Source of the DNA: JAFKFH01 sp017307375
GTDB lineage: Bacteria; Pseudomonadota; Alphaproteobacteria; Ferrovibrionales; Ferrovibrionaceae
Reading direction: 5' to 3'
Length of the DNA stretch: 64,000 nucleotides
Assembly (NCBI GenBank): GCA_965229335.1
Contig: OZ245874.1
Span: 806,001 to 870,000, forward strand
The position numbers and the translations under genes were made by a program. Shown here in pieces: positions 33,356-42,366 of the stretch (the first letter of the stretch is position 1; each line of letters opens with the position of its first letter). Below the pieces are notes generated by a model, which worked only from the letters and a program-made list of their open reading frames with translations, did not search any database and was not told where the DNA came from.

Positions 33356-34408
33356 TTACTTGCAGGCGGCGGGTGCCTTGGCGGCTTCGACGCCCTGGCA
33401 GACGACGTCCTTGGTGACCCAGCCGGCGGCGATCACGACATCCAGGTTGTCCTTGGTGATCGGCACCGGCGTCAGCAGGATGGCGTCCATCGGCACCTTC
33501 TTGGCGCCTTCGGCCCATTTCGCCGCCCCGGCGATCTTGTCCGGCGCGGTGCCCTTGGACAGGTCGACGGCGATTTCGGCCGACCGCTTGCCCAGCGCGC
33601 GCGCGTCCTTCCACACCGAGACGGTCTGCAGGCCGCGGGCGACGCGGTTCAGCGCGGCCTTGTCGCCGTCCTGGCCCGAGACCGGGATGCCCTGCAGGCC
33701 CTGGGCGGTCAGGGCGGCGACCGCGCCGCCGGCCGTGCCGTCGTTGGAGGCAACCACCGCGGCCACGTTGTTGTTGGCGCGGGTCAGCATCTGCTCGGTA
33801 TTGCGCTGGGCATTCTCGGGCAGCCACTTGTCGGTGTACTGGTCGCCGATCGACTTGACGTCGCCCTTGTCCATCGCCGGCTTCAGCACTTCGAGCTGGC
33901 CGGCATAGAGAATATCGGCGTTCGGGTCGGTCGAGGCCCCCTTGATGAAGATGTAGTTGCCCTTCGGTGCCAGCTTGAACACCTCGCGCGCCTGCATCCG
34001 CCCGACTTCCTTGTTGTCGAAGGTGATATAGAAAGCCTCGGGCATCTCGATCAGGCGGTCGTAGCCGACGACCGGCACGCCCTCGGCCTTGGCCTTGGCG
34101 ACGGCGGGGCGGATCGCCTCGGAATCCCAGGCGTTGATGATCAGCGCGGTCACGCCGCGGGCCAGCAGGCCTTCGACGTCGGCCAGCTGCTTGGTCGGGC
34201 TCGACTGCGCATCGGTGGCGACGTAGTCGGCACCGAGCTCGGCCAGCCGCGCCTTGATCGCGCCCTCGTCGATCTTCCAGCGCTCTTCCTGGAAGTTCGC
34301 CCAGGAGACGCCGATCACCGGTTTCTTGGCCTGGGCCATCGCCGCACCCGCCGCCAGGCTGAGCAGCGCGCAAATCGAAATACCGCTAACAAGTGACAAA
34401 CGCTTCAT
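33356..34408 (-). CDS. Sugar ABC transporter substrate-binding protein (XylF-like)
   Basis: Periplasmic binding protein of 350 residues with an N-terminal signal (LSLVSGISICALLSLAAGAAMAQA). The mature start PVIGVSWANFQEERWKIDEGAIKARL, then VVGYDRLIEMPEAFYITFDNKEVGRMQA, is close to XylF-type D-xylose-binding proteins; relatives in alphaproteobacteria also carry glucose. GGGAGGTT precedes the ATG at 34408. It lies 83 bp downstream of the hexR-type gene on the same strand, so the importer may be co-expressed with the Entner-Doudoroff genes. The ligand is xylose or glucose by family; glucose fits the neighbouring glk-zwf genes better (inference). Confidence 0.85.
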   Translation of the reverse strand: MKRLSLVSGISICALLSLAAGAAMAQAKKPVIGVSWANFQEERWKIDEGAIKARLAELGADYVATDAQSSPTKQLADVEGLLARGVTALIINAWDSEAIRPAVAKAKAEGVPVVGYDRLIEMPEAFYITFDNKEVGRMQAREVFKLAPKGNYIFIKGASTDPNADILYAGQLEVLKPAMDKGDVKSIGDQYTDKWLPENAQRNTEQMLTRANNNVAAVVASNDGTAGGAVAALTAQGLQGIPVSGQDGDKAALNRVARGLQTVSVWKDARALGKRSAEIAVDLSKGTAPDKIAGAAKWAEGAKKVPMDAILLTPVPITKDNLDVVIAAGWVTKDVVCQGVEAAKAPAACK

Positions 34409-34491
34409 GACCGTAACCTCCCACTGTTCTGTTTATGGTCGCCGCGATCTGCAGATGATGGCCCGTGGCGCCGGCCGGGTCATCCCTTCGG

Positions 34492-35370
34492 TTAAGCGTG
34501 GATCTTGTTTTCTGCCTCCGGTGGCAGTCGGGTGGCGTTGGCCGCCGCCTTGACGCGGGCGAGATGCTTGCGGAACTCCGGCCCCCGGCGCAGCATCAGC
34601 CCGACGGCCAGCACGTCGAGCACGGCGAGATGCGCCAGGCGCGAGGCCATCGGGGTGTAGATTTCCGAATCCTCGACCGGCGTCACCGCGATGGTGATGT
34701 CCGATGTCGCCGAGAGCGCCGAGCGCGGCGCGGTCAGCGCGATCACCGTGGCCCCGCCCTCGCGCGCCAGCCGCGCGATCTCGATGGCCGCCACCGTGCG
34801 CCCGGTGTTGGAGATGACCAGCAGGGCATCGCCCGTCTTCAGCCCCGCCGCGGCCATGCGGGCCAGCGGCTCGTCGGCGGCGGACTGGATCGGCACGTCG
34901 AGCCGGAACAGCTTGTGGCAGGCGTCGAGCGCGACGGGGCCCGAGCCGCCGAACCCGATGCAGATGATGCGGCGGGCGCCGGCCAGCGCGTCGACCGCCT
35001 TTTCCAGCGATGGGGTGTCGAGGGTCTGGGCGGCGCGGTCGATCGCCGCCGCGCCCGCGGCCAGCACTTTTGCGGCGATGTCGCCCAGCCCGTCGCCCGG
35101 CCCCACCGACTGGCTGACAAAGGGCGTGCCGCGGGCCAGTGCCTCGGCCAGACGCAGCTTGAAGTCGGGAAAGCCGAGGCAGCCGACCGACTTGCAGAAG
35201 CGCACGATCGTCGCCTCCGAGACGTCGATGCGGCGCGACAGGGCGGTCAGGTTGTGGCGCAGGACGATTTCGGGGGCCGCCAGCACGGCTTCGGCCACCC
35301 GTGCCTCGGCGCGATGCAGCCGGCCGCGCTGTTCGGCCAGCGTATCGAGGATGCCGCCTGCCGCCGCCAT
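34492..35370 (-). CDS. hexR: RpiR/HexR family regulator of sugar catabolism
   Basis: Regulator of 292 residues. An N-terminal RpiR helix-turn-helix (about 10-80; EARVAEAVLAAPEIVLRHNLTALSRRIDVSEATIVRFCKSVGCLGFPDFKLRLA) is followed by a SIS sugar-phosphate-binding domain (ARRIICIGFGGSGPVALDACHKLFRL; LLVISNTGRTVAAIEIARLA). HexR proteins bind 2-keto-3-deoxy-6-phosphogluconate and control zwf/edd/eda. Being last in zwf-edd-glk-eda-hexR, one base after eda, strongly supports that role. ATG 35370 is preferred; the longer frame to 35490 is inside eda. Confidence 0.85.
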   Translation of the reverse strand: MAAAGGILDTLAEQRGRLHRAEARVAEAVLAAPEIVLRHNLTALSRRIDVSEATIVRFCKSVGCLGFPDFKLRLAEALARGTPFVSQSVGPGDGLGDIAAKVLAAGAAAIDRAAQTLDTPSLEKAVDALAGARRIICIGFGGSGPVALDACHKLFRLDVPIQSAADEPLARMAAAGLKTGDALLVISNTGRTVAAIEIARLAREGGATVIALTAPRSALSATSDITIAVTPVEDSEIYTPMASRLAHLAVLDVLAVGLMLRRGPEFRKHLARVKAAANATRLPPEAENKIHA

Positions 35371-35371
35371 G

Positions 35372-36034
35372 TCAGAAATTCGCGGTGAAGCGCCGCGGCA
35401 TCTCGGCGGCCTCGGACGCCAGATCGGTGATCTTCTTCCACTCGCCGGCGGCGACGGCCGCGGGCGGCACCACCCAGGAACCGCCGACACAGACGACGTT
35501 GGGCAGGTCGAAATAACCCTGCGCCCGCGCCAGGTCGATGCCGCCGGTCGGGCAGAAGCGCAGCTGCGGCAGCGGCGCGGACACGGCTTTCAGCAGCGCG
35601 GTTCCACCCACCGCTTCGGCCGGGAACAGCTTCTGGTAGGTGAAGCCCGCCTCGGCCAGCGCCATCATTTCCGAGACCGTCGCCGCGCCGGGCAGGAACG
35701 GAATCCGCGACTCGCGGGCCGCGGCGAGCAGGCCGGGGCTGGTTCCCGGGCTGACCGCGAAGCGCGCCCCCTGGGCGGCGGCGGCGGCGAGCTGGGCGCG
35801 GCTCAGCACCGTGCCGGCCCCGACCACCGCGTTCGGGACCTCGCGGGCGATGGCGCCGATCGCGTCCATCGCCGCGGGGGTGCGCAACGTGACCTCGATC
35901 GCGGTCAGCCCGCCTTCGACCAGCGCGCGGGCGAGATTCACACCTTCGGCGGCATCCTTGACGGTGACGACCGGCACCACCGCTGCGGCGGCGAGGATCT
36001 GCAGCAGGCCTTCCTGCGGATTCATGGCACTCAT
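35372..36034 (-). CDS. eda: 2-keto-3-deoxy-6-phosphogluconate aldolase
   Basis: KDPG aldolase of 220 residues, which splits KDPG into pyruvate and glyceraldehyde 3-phosphate in the Entner-Doudoroff pathway. The catalytic Glu is in GGLTAIEVTLRTP and the Schiff-base Lys in GFTYQKLFPAEAVGG. VGAGTVLS and CPTGGIDLARAQGYFDLPNV are family stretches. ATG 36034 overlaps the glk stop by 4 bp; an internal Met at 36025 is a minor alternative. hexR begins one base after its stop. Confidence 0.93.
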   Translation of the reverse strand: MSAMNPQEGLLQILAAAAVVPVVTVKDAAEGVNLARALVEGGLTAIEVTLRTPAAMDAIGAIAREVPNAVVGAGTVLSRAQLAAAAAQGARFAVSPGTSPGLLAAARESRIPFLPGAATVSEMMALAEAGFTYQKLFPAEAVGGTALLKAVSAPLPQLRFCPTGGIDLARAQGYFDLPNVVCVGGSWVVPPAAVAAGEWKKITDLASEAAEMPRRFTANF

Positions 36035-37026
36035 CTCTCCTGGATGTCGGCAAGCCACAGCGCGGCCCCGGCCAGGCCGGGATAGGCCGCGGTGATCAGC
36101 TTGACCGGAATGGGGCGGACAAAATCCTCCATCGGCGCCTTCGCCTCGAAACGGGCGCGCAACGGGGTGGCCGGGATGATTCCGGCCAGCCGCGGCAGGA
36201 TGCCGCCGCCGAGATAGACGCCGCCGCGGGCGCCGAGGATCAGGGCGAGGTCGCCGGCATAGGCGCCGGTCAGGGCGCAGAAGATCGCGACCGCCTCGCC
36301 GGCGCGCGCATCGCCCTGATGCAGCGCCGCGGCGGTGATCGCCGGGGCCTCGTCGAGGGCGGGCCGTTCGCCATCCAGCGTCGCCAGCGTGCGGTAGAGC
36401 CTGACCAGCCCAGGTCCCGACAGGATGGTCTCGGCCGTCACCCGGCCGACATCGCGGCGTATCAGATCGAAGGCGGCGTCCTCGCGCTCCGTGCCTGGGG
36501 CCAGGTCGACATGACCGCCCTCGCCCGAAACCACCAGCCAGCCGCGCGGTGCCCTGACCAGGGTGGCGACACCGAGCCCTGTTCCGGGCCCCATCAGCAC
36601 CATCGTCCGGTCCGGCGGGGCTTCCTCGCCGCCGACGCGGATGGCGTCCGCGGGCTGCAACGCCGGCAGCACCCGCACCATGGCCTCGAAATCGTTGAGC
36701 AGCACCGCGCAGTCGAGGTCATGGCGGCTGGCCAGACGGGAGGCCGAGATCACCCAGTGATCGCGGTTGGTGACGGTGATCCTGTCCTCGGCCTCGATCG
36801 GCCCGGCGGCGGCCACCACGATGGCGCGGGGCTGCAGCCCGGCCTTGTCCAGATAGGTGGCGAAGGCCGTGTCGAAATCGGCAAAGTCGTCGCCGCGACA
36901 GGTATCGATCGCGCGCAATGCCGCGCCGGGACCGTCCACCGTGGCGAACCGCACGTTGGTGCCGCCGAGATCGACGGCTACGGCGGGCCAGGCTGGACCG
37001 GGCCGGGGCGAGACGATGGCCGGCAT
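36031..37026 (-). CDS. glk: Glucokinase
   Basis: Bacterial Glk-type glucokinase of 331 residues, phosphorylating glucose with ATP in the cytoplasm. The ATP-binding start AVDLGGTNVRFATVDG is near 17-32. GPIEAEDRITVTNRDHWVIS, LLNDFEAMVRVLPAL (catalytic Asp) and MGPGTGLGVATLV follow the family order, with SGEGGHVDLAPGTEREDAAFDLIRR in the middle. It lies 3 bp after edd and overlaps eda by 4 bp, so it supplies glucose 6-phosphate to Zwf within the same operon. Confidence 0.92.
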   Translation of the reverse strand: MPAIVSPRPGPAWPAVAVDLGGTNVRFATVDGPGAALRAIDTCRGDDFADFDTAFATYLDKAGLQPRAIVVAAAGPIEAEDRITVTNRDHWVISASRLASRHDLDCAVLLNDFEAMVRVLPALQPADAIRVGGEEAPPDRTMVLMGPGTGLGVATLVRAPRGWLVVSGEGGHVDLAPGTEREDAAFDLIRRDVGRVTAETILSGPGLVRLYRTLATLDGERPALDEAPAITAAALHQGDARAGEAVAIFCALTGAYAGDLALILGARGGVYLGGGILPRLAGIIPATPLRARFEAKAPMEDFVRPIPVKLITAAYPGLAGAALWLADIQER

Positions 37027-37029
37027 GGG

Positions 37030-38844
37030 TCAGCGGCCGAACATCGAGGCGCCGTGCTCGGCCAGGCCGACATGGGCACGGAAGGCGGCGAACAGTTCGC
37101 GCCCGGTGCCCGACTGGTTGGCGGACAGGTCGACCTCGGGGGCGGGGCGCGCGGCGAGGTCGGCTGCGACATCGAGCGTACCGGCCTCGGCGTCGAGGCG
37201 GACGATGTCGCCGTCGCGAATCCGGCCGATCATGCCGCCGGCCGCCGCCTCGGGCGAGACGTGGATGGCGGCCGGTACCTTGCCCGATGCCCCGGACATC
37301 CGGCCGTCGGTCACCAGCGCCACTTTCTGCCCGCGATCGAGCAGCACGCCGAGCGGCGGCGTCAGCTTGTGCAGTTCCGGCATGCCGTTGGCGCGCGGGC
37401 CCTGGAACTGGACCACGGCGACAAAATCGCCGGTCAGTCGGCCGGCGGCGAAGGCATCCTGGAATTCGTTCTGGGTGCGGAAGACGCGGGCGGGTGCCTC
37501 GACCACGCGATGGGCGGGCTTGACCGCCGAGGTCTTGATCACCGCCTGGCCGAGATTGCCGCGCAGGATGCGGATGCCGCCATCGGCCTGGAACGGCTTG
37601 TCGCCGGTCGTCAGCACGTCGGACGCGCCGCTTTCGGCGGGGGCGGGATGCCAGGCAAGCAGGTCGCCGTCGAGCGTCGGGGCGTTGGTGTAGGCATGCA
37701 TGCCGCGCCCGACGACGGTCAGGACATCGTCGTGCAGCAGGCCCAGCGCCAGCAATTCGCGAACCAGGAAACCGGTGCCGCCGGCACGGTGGAAATGGTT
37801 CACGTCGGCGAGACCGTTGGGGTAGATCCGCGCCAGCAGCGGCACTGCGGCCGACAGGTCGGCGAAATCGTCCCAGGTCAGGCTGATTCCGGCCGCCGCC
37901 GCCATGGCGACGAGATGCAGCGTGTGGTTGGTCGACCCGCCGGAGGCGAGCAGGCCGACCACCCCGTTGACGACGGCACGTTCGTCGACGACGTGTCCCA
38001 TCGGCGTGTAGTCCGGTCCCAGCGCGGTGATCGCGGCGACGCGCTCGGTGGCGGCCCGGGTCAGCGCGTCGCGCAGTTTCGTGTTCGGCGGCACGAACGA
38101 GGCGCCGGGCAGATGCAGTCCCATCAGTTCCATGCACAGCTGGTTGGTGTTCGCCGTGCCGTAGAACGTGCAGGTGCCCGGGGCATGGTAGGCCTTCATC
38201 TCGGCGTCGAGCAGTTCGGCCGGTCCTGCCTTGCCCTCGGCCGCCAGCTGCCGCACCTTGGCCTTCTCCGCATTCGACAACCCCGAGGGCATCGGGCCGC
38301 CGGGCACCAGGATGACCGGCAGATGGCCGAAGGCGAGGCCGCCGACCACGAGGCCCGGCACGATCTTGTCGCAGATGCCCAGCAGCAGCGCACCGTCGAA
38401 CATGTCGTGGCTCAGCGCGATGCCGGTGGCCATCGCGACGACGTCGCGGCTGAACAGCGACATCTCCATCCCGGCGCGGCCCTGGGTGACACCGTCGCAC
38501 ATCGCCGGGACACCGCCGGCGAACTGCGCCACGGCACCGATGGCGCCAGCGGTCGCCTTGATCAGGGCGGGATAGCGTTCGTAGGGCTGGTGGGCCGACA
38601 GCATGTCGTTGTAGGCCGACACGATCGCCAGATTGGCCTGCGGGCCGCTGGCCAGTTCCTGCTTTTCGACGGCGCCGCAGGCGGCGATGCCGTGGGCGAG
38701 GTTCGAGCAGGACAGGCGCCCGCGCAGCGGCCCCTCGCGCCGCGCGGCGTCGATCCGGGCCAGATAGGCGCCGCGGGTGCCGGCCGACCGATCGCGGATC
38801 CGATCGGTGACCTCGGCGATGCGGCGGTCGAGCGGCGTCGTCAT
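37030..38844 (-). CDS. edd: 6-phosphogluconate dehydratase
   Basis: Edd of 604 residues, an IlvD/Edd-family Fe-S dehydratase converting 6-phosphogluconate to KDPG. Cluster cysteines appear in GVPAMCDGVTQG and LLGICDKIVPG and in TCTFYGTANTNQ. GGSTNHTLHLVAMA, AGGTGFLVREL and the C-terminal LVTDGRMSGASGKVPAAIHVSPEA are family stretches. ATG 38844 overlaps the zwf stop by 4 bp. The length is normal. Second gene of the zwf-edd-glk-eda-hexR operon. Confidence 0.94.
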   Translation of the reverse strand: MTTPLDRRIAEVTDRIRDRSAGTRGAYLARIDAARREGPLRGRLSCSNLAHGIAACGAVEKQELASGPQANLAIVSAYNDMLSAHQPYERYPALIKATAGAIGAVAQFAGGVPAMCDGVTQGRAGMEMSLFSRDVVAMATGIALSHDMFDGALLLGICDKIVPGLVVGGLAFGHLPVILVPGGPMPSGLSNAEKAKVRQLAAEGKAGPAELLDAEMKAYHAPGTCTFYGTANTNQLCMELMGLHLPGASFVPPNTKLRDALTRAATERVAAITALGPDYTPMGHVVDERAVVNGVVGLLASGGSTNHTLHLVAMAAAAGISLTWDDFADLSAAVPLLARIYPNGLADVNHFHRAGGTGFLVRELLALGLLHDDVLTVVGRGMHAYTNAPTLDGDLLAWHPAPAESGASDVLTTGDKPFQADGGIRILRGNLGQAVIKTSAVKPAHRVVEAPARVFRTQNEFQDAFAAGRLTGDFVAVVQFQGPRANGMPELHKLTPPLGVLLDRGQKVALVTDGRMSGASGKVPAAIHVSPEAAAGGMIGRIRDGDIVRLDAEAGTLDVAADLAARPAPEVDLSANQSGTGRELFAAFRAHVGLAEHGASMFGR

Positions 38845-40325
38845 ACGCCCTCCAGCGTTTCGTCGTACCAGGTGCGGCCGTCGCGCTCGATCAGCGCGAT
38901 CGCCTGGGACGGACCCCAGGTGCCGGCGATGTAGGGGCGCGGCCGTTCGTCGGCCTGGGCCCAGGCATCGAGGATCGTGCCGCTCCAGGCCCAGGCGGCC
39001 TCGACCTCGTCGCGGCGCATGAACAGGGTCGGGTTGCCGCGCACGACATCCATCAGCAGCCGCTCGTAGGCATCGGGGAAACGCTGCTTGAAGGTCTCGG
39101 CAAACGACAGGTTCAGCGGCGCCGCCTTCAGCCGCATGCCGCCCGGCCCGGGTTCCTTGGTCATCATCAGCAGGCGGATATGTTCGTCCGGCTGCAGGCG
39201 GATGACCAGGCGGTTGGCCTGCATCGGCCCGGCATCGGCCGGGAAGATGCGATGGGGCACCGGGCGGAACTGGATGACGATCTCGGAAACCTTCTGCTGC
39301 AGCCGCTTGCCCGTCCGCAGGTAGAACGGCACGCCGGCCCAGCGCCAGTTCTTCAATTCGAGCTTTAGCGCGACGAAGGTTTCGGTCTGGCTCTGTTCGC
39401 CGACCGACTGTTCGTCGAGATAGCCGCGCACCGACTGGCCGTCGATCGCGCCGGCGCGGTACTGGCCGCGCACCGTCGAATGCCCGACCGATTCGCGGGT
39501 GATCGGGGCCAGGGCGCGCAGCACCTTGATCTTCTCGTCGCGCACCGCCTCGTTGTCGAGGACGCGCGGCGGCTCCATCGCCACCAGGCACAGCAGCTGC
39601 AGCAGGTGATTCTGCACCATGTCGCGCAGTGCGCCGGCATGGTCGTAATAACCGCCGCGGCCTTCGACGCCGAGCTTCTCGGCCACGGTGATCTGCACGT
39701 GATCGATCGCCGAGGCGTTCCACAGCGGTTCGAACAGCGCGTTGGCGAAGCGCAGCGCCAGCAGGTTCTGGACCGTTTCCTTGCCGAGATAGTGGTCGAT
39801 GCGGAAGATCTGGGTTTCGTCGAAGACGGCGTTGACCTGATCGTTCGTGCGGCGGGCCGAGGCGAGGTCGTGACCGATCGGCTTTTCCAGCACCACCCGG
39901 GTCCGTGCGTCGGCAAGGCCGTAGCGGCCCAGCGCCTCGCAGATCGGGCCGAACAGGTCGGGCGAGGTGGCGAGATAATGGACGCGCACGCGCCGGGGAT
40001 CGTCGCCGTCACCCAGAGCCTTGACCAGATCGGGCCAACCGTCGTCCGAGGTCGCGTCGACGGCGACATGCTCCAGCCGGGCAAGGAAGCGGGCGAGGAC
40101 GCCGGCGTCGAGTTCAGCCTCGGAAACATGCTCGCGCAGCGCATGTTCCACGTCGCGGCGGAAGTCCGGCACCGGGCGGCGGGAAAGGGCGAAGATGCGA
40201 CTGTCCGAAGTGATCTGCCCGTCGCGGTCGCGCATGAACAGCGCCGGCAGCAATTTGCGCTGGGCAAGGTCGCCGGTGCCGCCGAACACGACAAAATCGA
40301 ATGGGGCAACCGACAGCACGGCCAT
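38841..40325 (-). CDS. zwf: Glucose-6-phosphate 1-dehydrogenase
   Basis: Zwf of 494 residues, oxidising glucose 6-phosphate with NAD(P)+. The dinucleotide motif is FVVFGGTGDLAQRKLLPALF at the N-terminus; the active-site signature is RIDHYLGKETVQNLLALRFAN near 185. VLEKPIGHDLASAR and LRTGKRLQQKVSEI follow. It is the first gene of the Entner-Doudoroff operon, with an AGGGAGC ribosome site. The promoter region upstream holds a small palindrome that could bind HexR. pgl is not in the operon. Confidence 0.94.
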   Translation of the reverse strand: MAVLSVAPFDFVVFGGTGDLAQRKLLPALFMRDRDGQITSDSRIFALSRRPVPDFRRDVEHALREHVSEAELDAGVLARFLARLEHVAVDATSDDGWPDLVKALGDGDDPRRVRVHYLATSPDLFGPICEALGRYGLADARTRVVLEKPIGHDLASARRTNDQVNAVFDETQIFRIDHYLGKETVQNLLALRFANALFEPLWNASAIDHVQITVAEKLGVEGRGGYYDHAGALRDMVQNHLLQLLCLVAMEPPRVLDNEAVRDEKIKVLRALAPITRESVGHSTVRGQYRAGAIDGQSVRGYLDEQSVGEQSQTETFVALKLELKNWRWAGVPFYLRTGKRLQQKVSEIVIQFRPVPHRIFPADAGPMQANRLVIRLQPDEHIRLLMMTKEPGPGGMRLKAAPLNLSFAETFKQRFPDAYERLLMDVVRGNPTLFMRRDEVEAAWAWSGTILDAWAQADERPRPYIAGTWGPSQAIALIERDGRTWYDETLEGV

Positions 40326-40392
40326 TGCACGACGCTCCCTGAACCAAGGGTCAACAGGGGAAAAGCCTAGATGGAGGCCCAGGTTCCGTAAA

Positions 40393-40405
40393 GAAGAAAA
40401 TCTTC
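40393..40405. promoter_or_regulatory. Candidate HexR operator upstream of zwf
   Basis: Perfect inverted repeat GAAGA-AAA-TCTTC (40393-40405), flanked by GTAAA and ACG, in the AT-rich 116-bp region between zwf and the DUF3750 gene. Its position at the head of an operon that ends in hexR suggests autoregulation. It does not match the gammaproteobacterial HexR consensus closely, so this is tentative. Confidence 0.35.
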
Positions 40406-40441
40406 ACGCGTTAGCGATAACTGGCGGCCAATATGAAAAAA

Positions 40442-41197
40442 TCATTCATCGATCGCGGCCATGCCCACCCGGCCGATGCCTGGCAGTTTCAGCGCCGGCC
40501 GCATCAGGTCGACGCCGATGGTGAGGCCGAGCAGGTTGAGCTCGATCCCTTCCGTCGCGGCGAGCGTGACGCCGGCAAGACCGAACAGCGACAGTTGCAG
40601 GCCGGTGCCGGAGGGGGCGGAGCCGACGAGGTAGCTGTCGACCAGGAAGTCCTTGCCGATGGCGGTCGGCGGCAGGCTGAGGCGCAGCTCGGGTACCTGG
40701 CGCCCGATATGGGCGACGAAGCTGTTGGAGTTCGGCCCGGGCCAGATGATGTAGCGCTCCCGGCCCGGATAGTCGGCGACGGCCTTCTCGATTTCCGGAA
40801 TCAGCCGCGCGGCGTCCGCGCCCCGGATGTCCAGCAGCTTTTCCGGCTGATTGCCGGCCCAGTAGCCGTCCGGCGGCCGGCCGCCGTTCGAAATCCGCAC
40901 GACCTCGCCGCCCCAGCCGATCACTTCATAGCGGGTGAAGGACCTGGCCCCCTCCGGCTTGACCGCAAGCCAGCTGTGGACCGCGAAGACCCCGCGCCAG
41001 CCCCAGACCCGGGCGGCATAGGCCTGGATCACGGCCTCGCGCACCACCGCGGGGTCGGGGGCAAGACCGGCGGAATCCCAGCGTCGTCCCGACCAGGAGG
41101 CGCTGCGTTCCTTGGTGGCGACGGTCGCCGCCTGGCCGATCAGCGGCAGGGCGACCAGCAGCCCGAGACACCAGAGCAGGATGCGGCGGGTGGTCAT
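40442..41197 (-). CDS. DUF3750 domain protein
   Basis: Protein of 251 residues with an N-terminal membrane segment or signal (ILLWCLGLLVALPLIGQA). The body matches the DUF3750 pattern as I know it: HSWLAVKPEGARSFTRYEVIGWGG, GYWAGNQPEKLLDIRGADA, RYIIWPGPNSNSFVAHIGRQVPEL and LPPTAIGKDFL. The conserved His, Asn-Ser and Cys-less layout is reminiscent of NlpC/P60-like or permuted papain-like folds, but no activity is established. ATG 41197 puts the hydrophobic segment at the N-terminus. It follows corA by 17 bp on the same strand, so the two are probably co-transcribed. Confidence 0.75.
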   Translation of the reverse strand: MTTRRILLWCLGLLVALPLIGQAATVATKERSASWSGRRWDSAGLAPDPAVVREAVIQAYAARVWGWRGVFAVHSWLAVKPEGARSFTRYEVIGWGGEVVRISNGGRPPDGYWAGNQPEKLLDIRGADAARLIPEIEKAVADYPGRERYIIWPGPNSNSFVAHIGRQVPELRLSLPPTAIGKDFLVDSYLVGSAPSGTGLQLSLFGLAGVTLAATEGIELNLLGLTIGVDLMRPALKLPGIGRVGMAAIDE

Positions 41198-41214
41198 CGC
41201 GGGCGCAGCCTTTC

Positions 41215-42243
41215 TTACAGCCATCCGGCGCGGCGGAAGCGCCGGTAGAGATAGCCGCAGATCGCGGCGATGACGGCAATGACGGCAAAATAGCCGTAAG
41301 CCCATTTCAGCTCGGGCATGGTCTCGAAATTCATGCCGTAGATCCCGGCGATCGCCGTCGGCACCGCCAGGATCGCGCCCCAGGCGGCCAGCCGCCGGGT
41401 GATGTCGGTCTGCTGCGCCTGGCCCAGCATCAGCGATGCCTCGAAGGCGAAGGCCAGCGTCTCGCGCAGCATGGCGATGCCTTCGCCGACGCGCTGGGCG
41501 CGGTCGCCGGCCTCGGCGAAATAGGGCCGGGATTCGGCATCGATCGAGCGGGTCTCGATGCGCGACAGCCGCCGGCAGATCTCGATCAGCGGGGTCAGCG
41601 CGCCATGCAGCTGCAGCAGGTTGCGGCGCAGCCGGTACAGCTTGCGCACCTCCGACTGGCTGATGCCGCGGACGAAGATCTTCTCCTCCATCGCGGTCAC
41701 CAGCCCCTCGAAGCTTTCCGCCGCCTGGGCGTATTGCTCGATCAGCAGGTCAATCAGTTCCGAGGCGATGAAGTCGGTGCCGCGGGCGATCAGGTCCGGG
41801 CATTCCTCCAGGCGTTGGCGCAGCGGCATGTAGCTGGCGGCCGTGCCGCGCCGGATGGTGACGAGGTAGTCGGGCCCGAGCAGCAGCTGGGTCTCGCCGA
41901 AGCGCAGCTTTTCGCCGGCCGCCTCGACGGTTGCGGCCACGACCAGCACCAGCCCGCCATATTCGATGATCTTCGGGCGGCGATGACGCCGCTGCGCTTC
42001 CTCGATCGCCGGCATCGGGATGCCGAGATGGCCGAGGATGACGCCCAGTTCATCCACGTCGGGCTCGGCCAGGCCGATCCAGAAGAAGTCGCCGCCGGCG
42101 GCCCGGGCGGCACCGGCCATCCGCGGGTCGAAATCGGCGCGCTTGGTGCCGCCGGCATAGGCGGCGGCGGCGATCACCCGGCCCGGTGCCGGGACGATCG
42201 GCGCTGTCGCCGTGCTGTCTGGGATGGTCCCCGCCTGTGTCAC
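41215..42243 (-). CDS. corA: CorA-type divalent metal ion transporter
   Basis: Magnesium/cobalt channel subunit of 342 residues. A large N-terminal cytoplasmic domain (FFWIGLAEPDVDELGVILGHLGIP; FIASELIDLLIEQYAQAAESFEGLVTAMEEKIF) leads into two C-terminal membrane helices. The selectivity motif YGMNFETMPELKWAYGY lies between them, as expected for pentameric CorA. The longest start is GTG at 42243 with a weak ribosome site, so the N-terminus is uncertain. The DUF3750 gene follows 17 bp downstream. Confidence 0.9.
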   Translation of the reverse strand: MTQAGTIPDSTATAPIVPAPGRVIAAAAYAGGTKRADFDPRMAGAARAAGGDFFWIGLAEPDVDELGVILGHLGIPMPAIEEAQRRHRRPKIIEYGGLVLVVAATVEAAGEKLRFGETQLLLGPDYLVTIRRGTAASYMPLRQRLEECPDLIARGTDFIASELIDLLIEQYAQAAESFEGLVTAMEEKIFVRGISQSEVRKLYRLRRNLLQLHGALTPLIEICRRLSRIETRSIDAESRPYFAEAGDRAQRVGEGIAMLRETLAFAFEASLMLGQAQQTDITRRLAAWGAILAVPTAIAGIYGMNFETMPELKWAYGYFAVIAVIAAICGYLYRRFRRAGWL

Positions 42244-42322
42244 GCCGCCAGGATGGCGCGGCGCTGCGGCTTTTTGAAGGCCCCAGCGCCGGCATCACGC
42301 CGATTTCAGGGGGCAATGCGAA

Positions 42323-42346
42323 CGGGGCCGGCATGTGCCGGCCCCG
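42323..42346 (-). terminator. Hairpin downstream of hcp
   Basis: An 11-bp GC stem, CGGGGCCGGCA (42323-42333) and TGCCGGCCCCG (42336-42346), lies in the 123-bp gap after the hcp stop. On the leftward transcript only TTCG follows, so termination would be weak or factor-assisted. Confidence 0.5.
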
Positions 42347-42366
42347 CGGGACTTCTGCGGCCTGGA

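Noticed and set aside
36319..38934. Rightward open frame of about 870 codons
   Set aside because: Antisense to glk and edd, both fully recognisable enzymes; composition is typical of a shadow frame.
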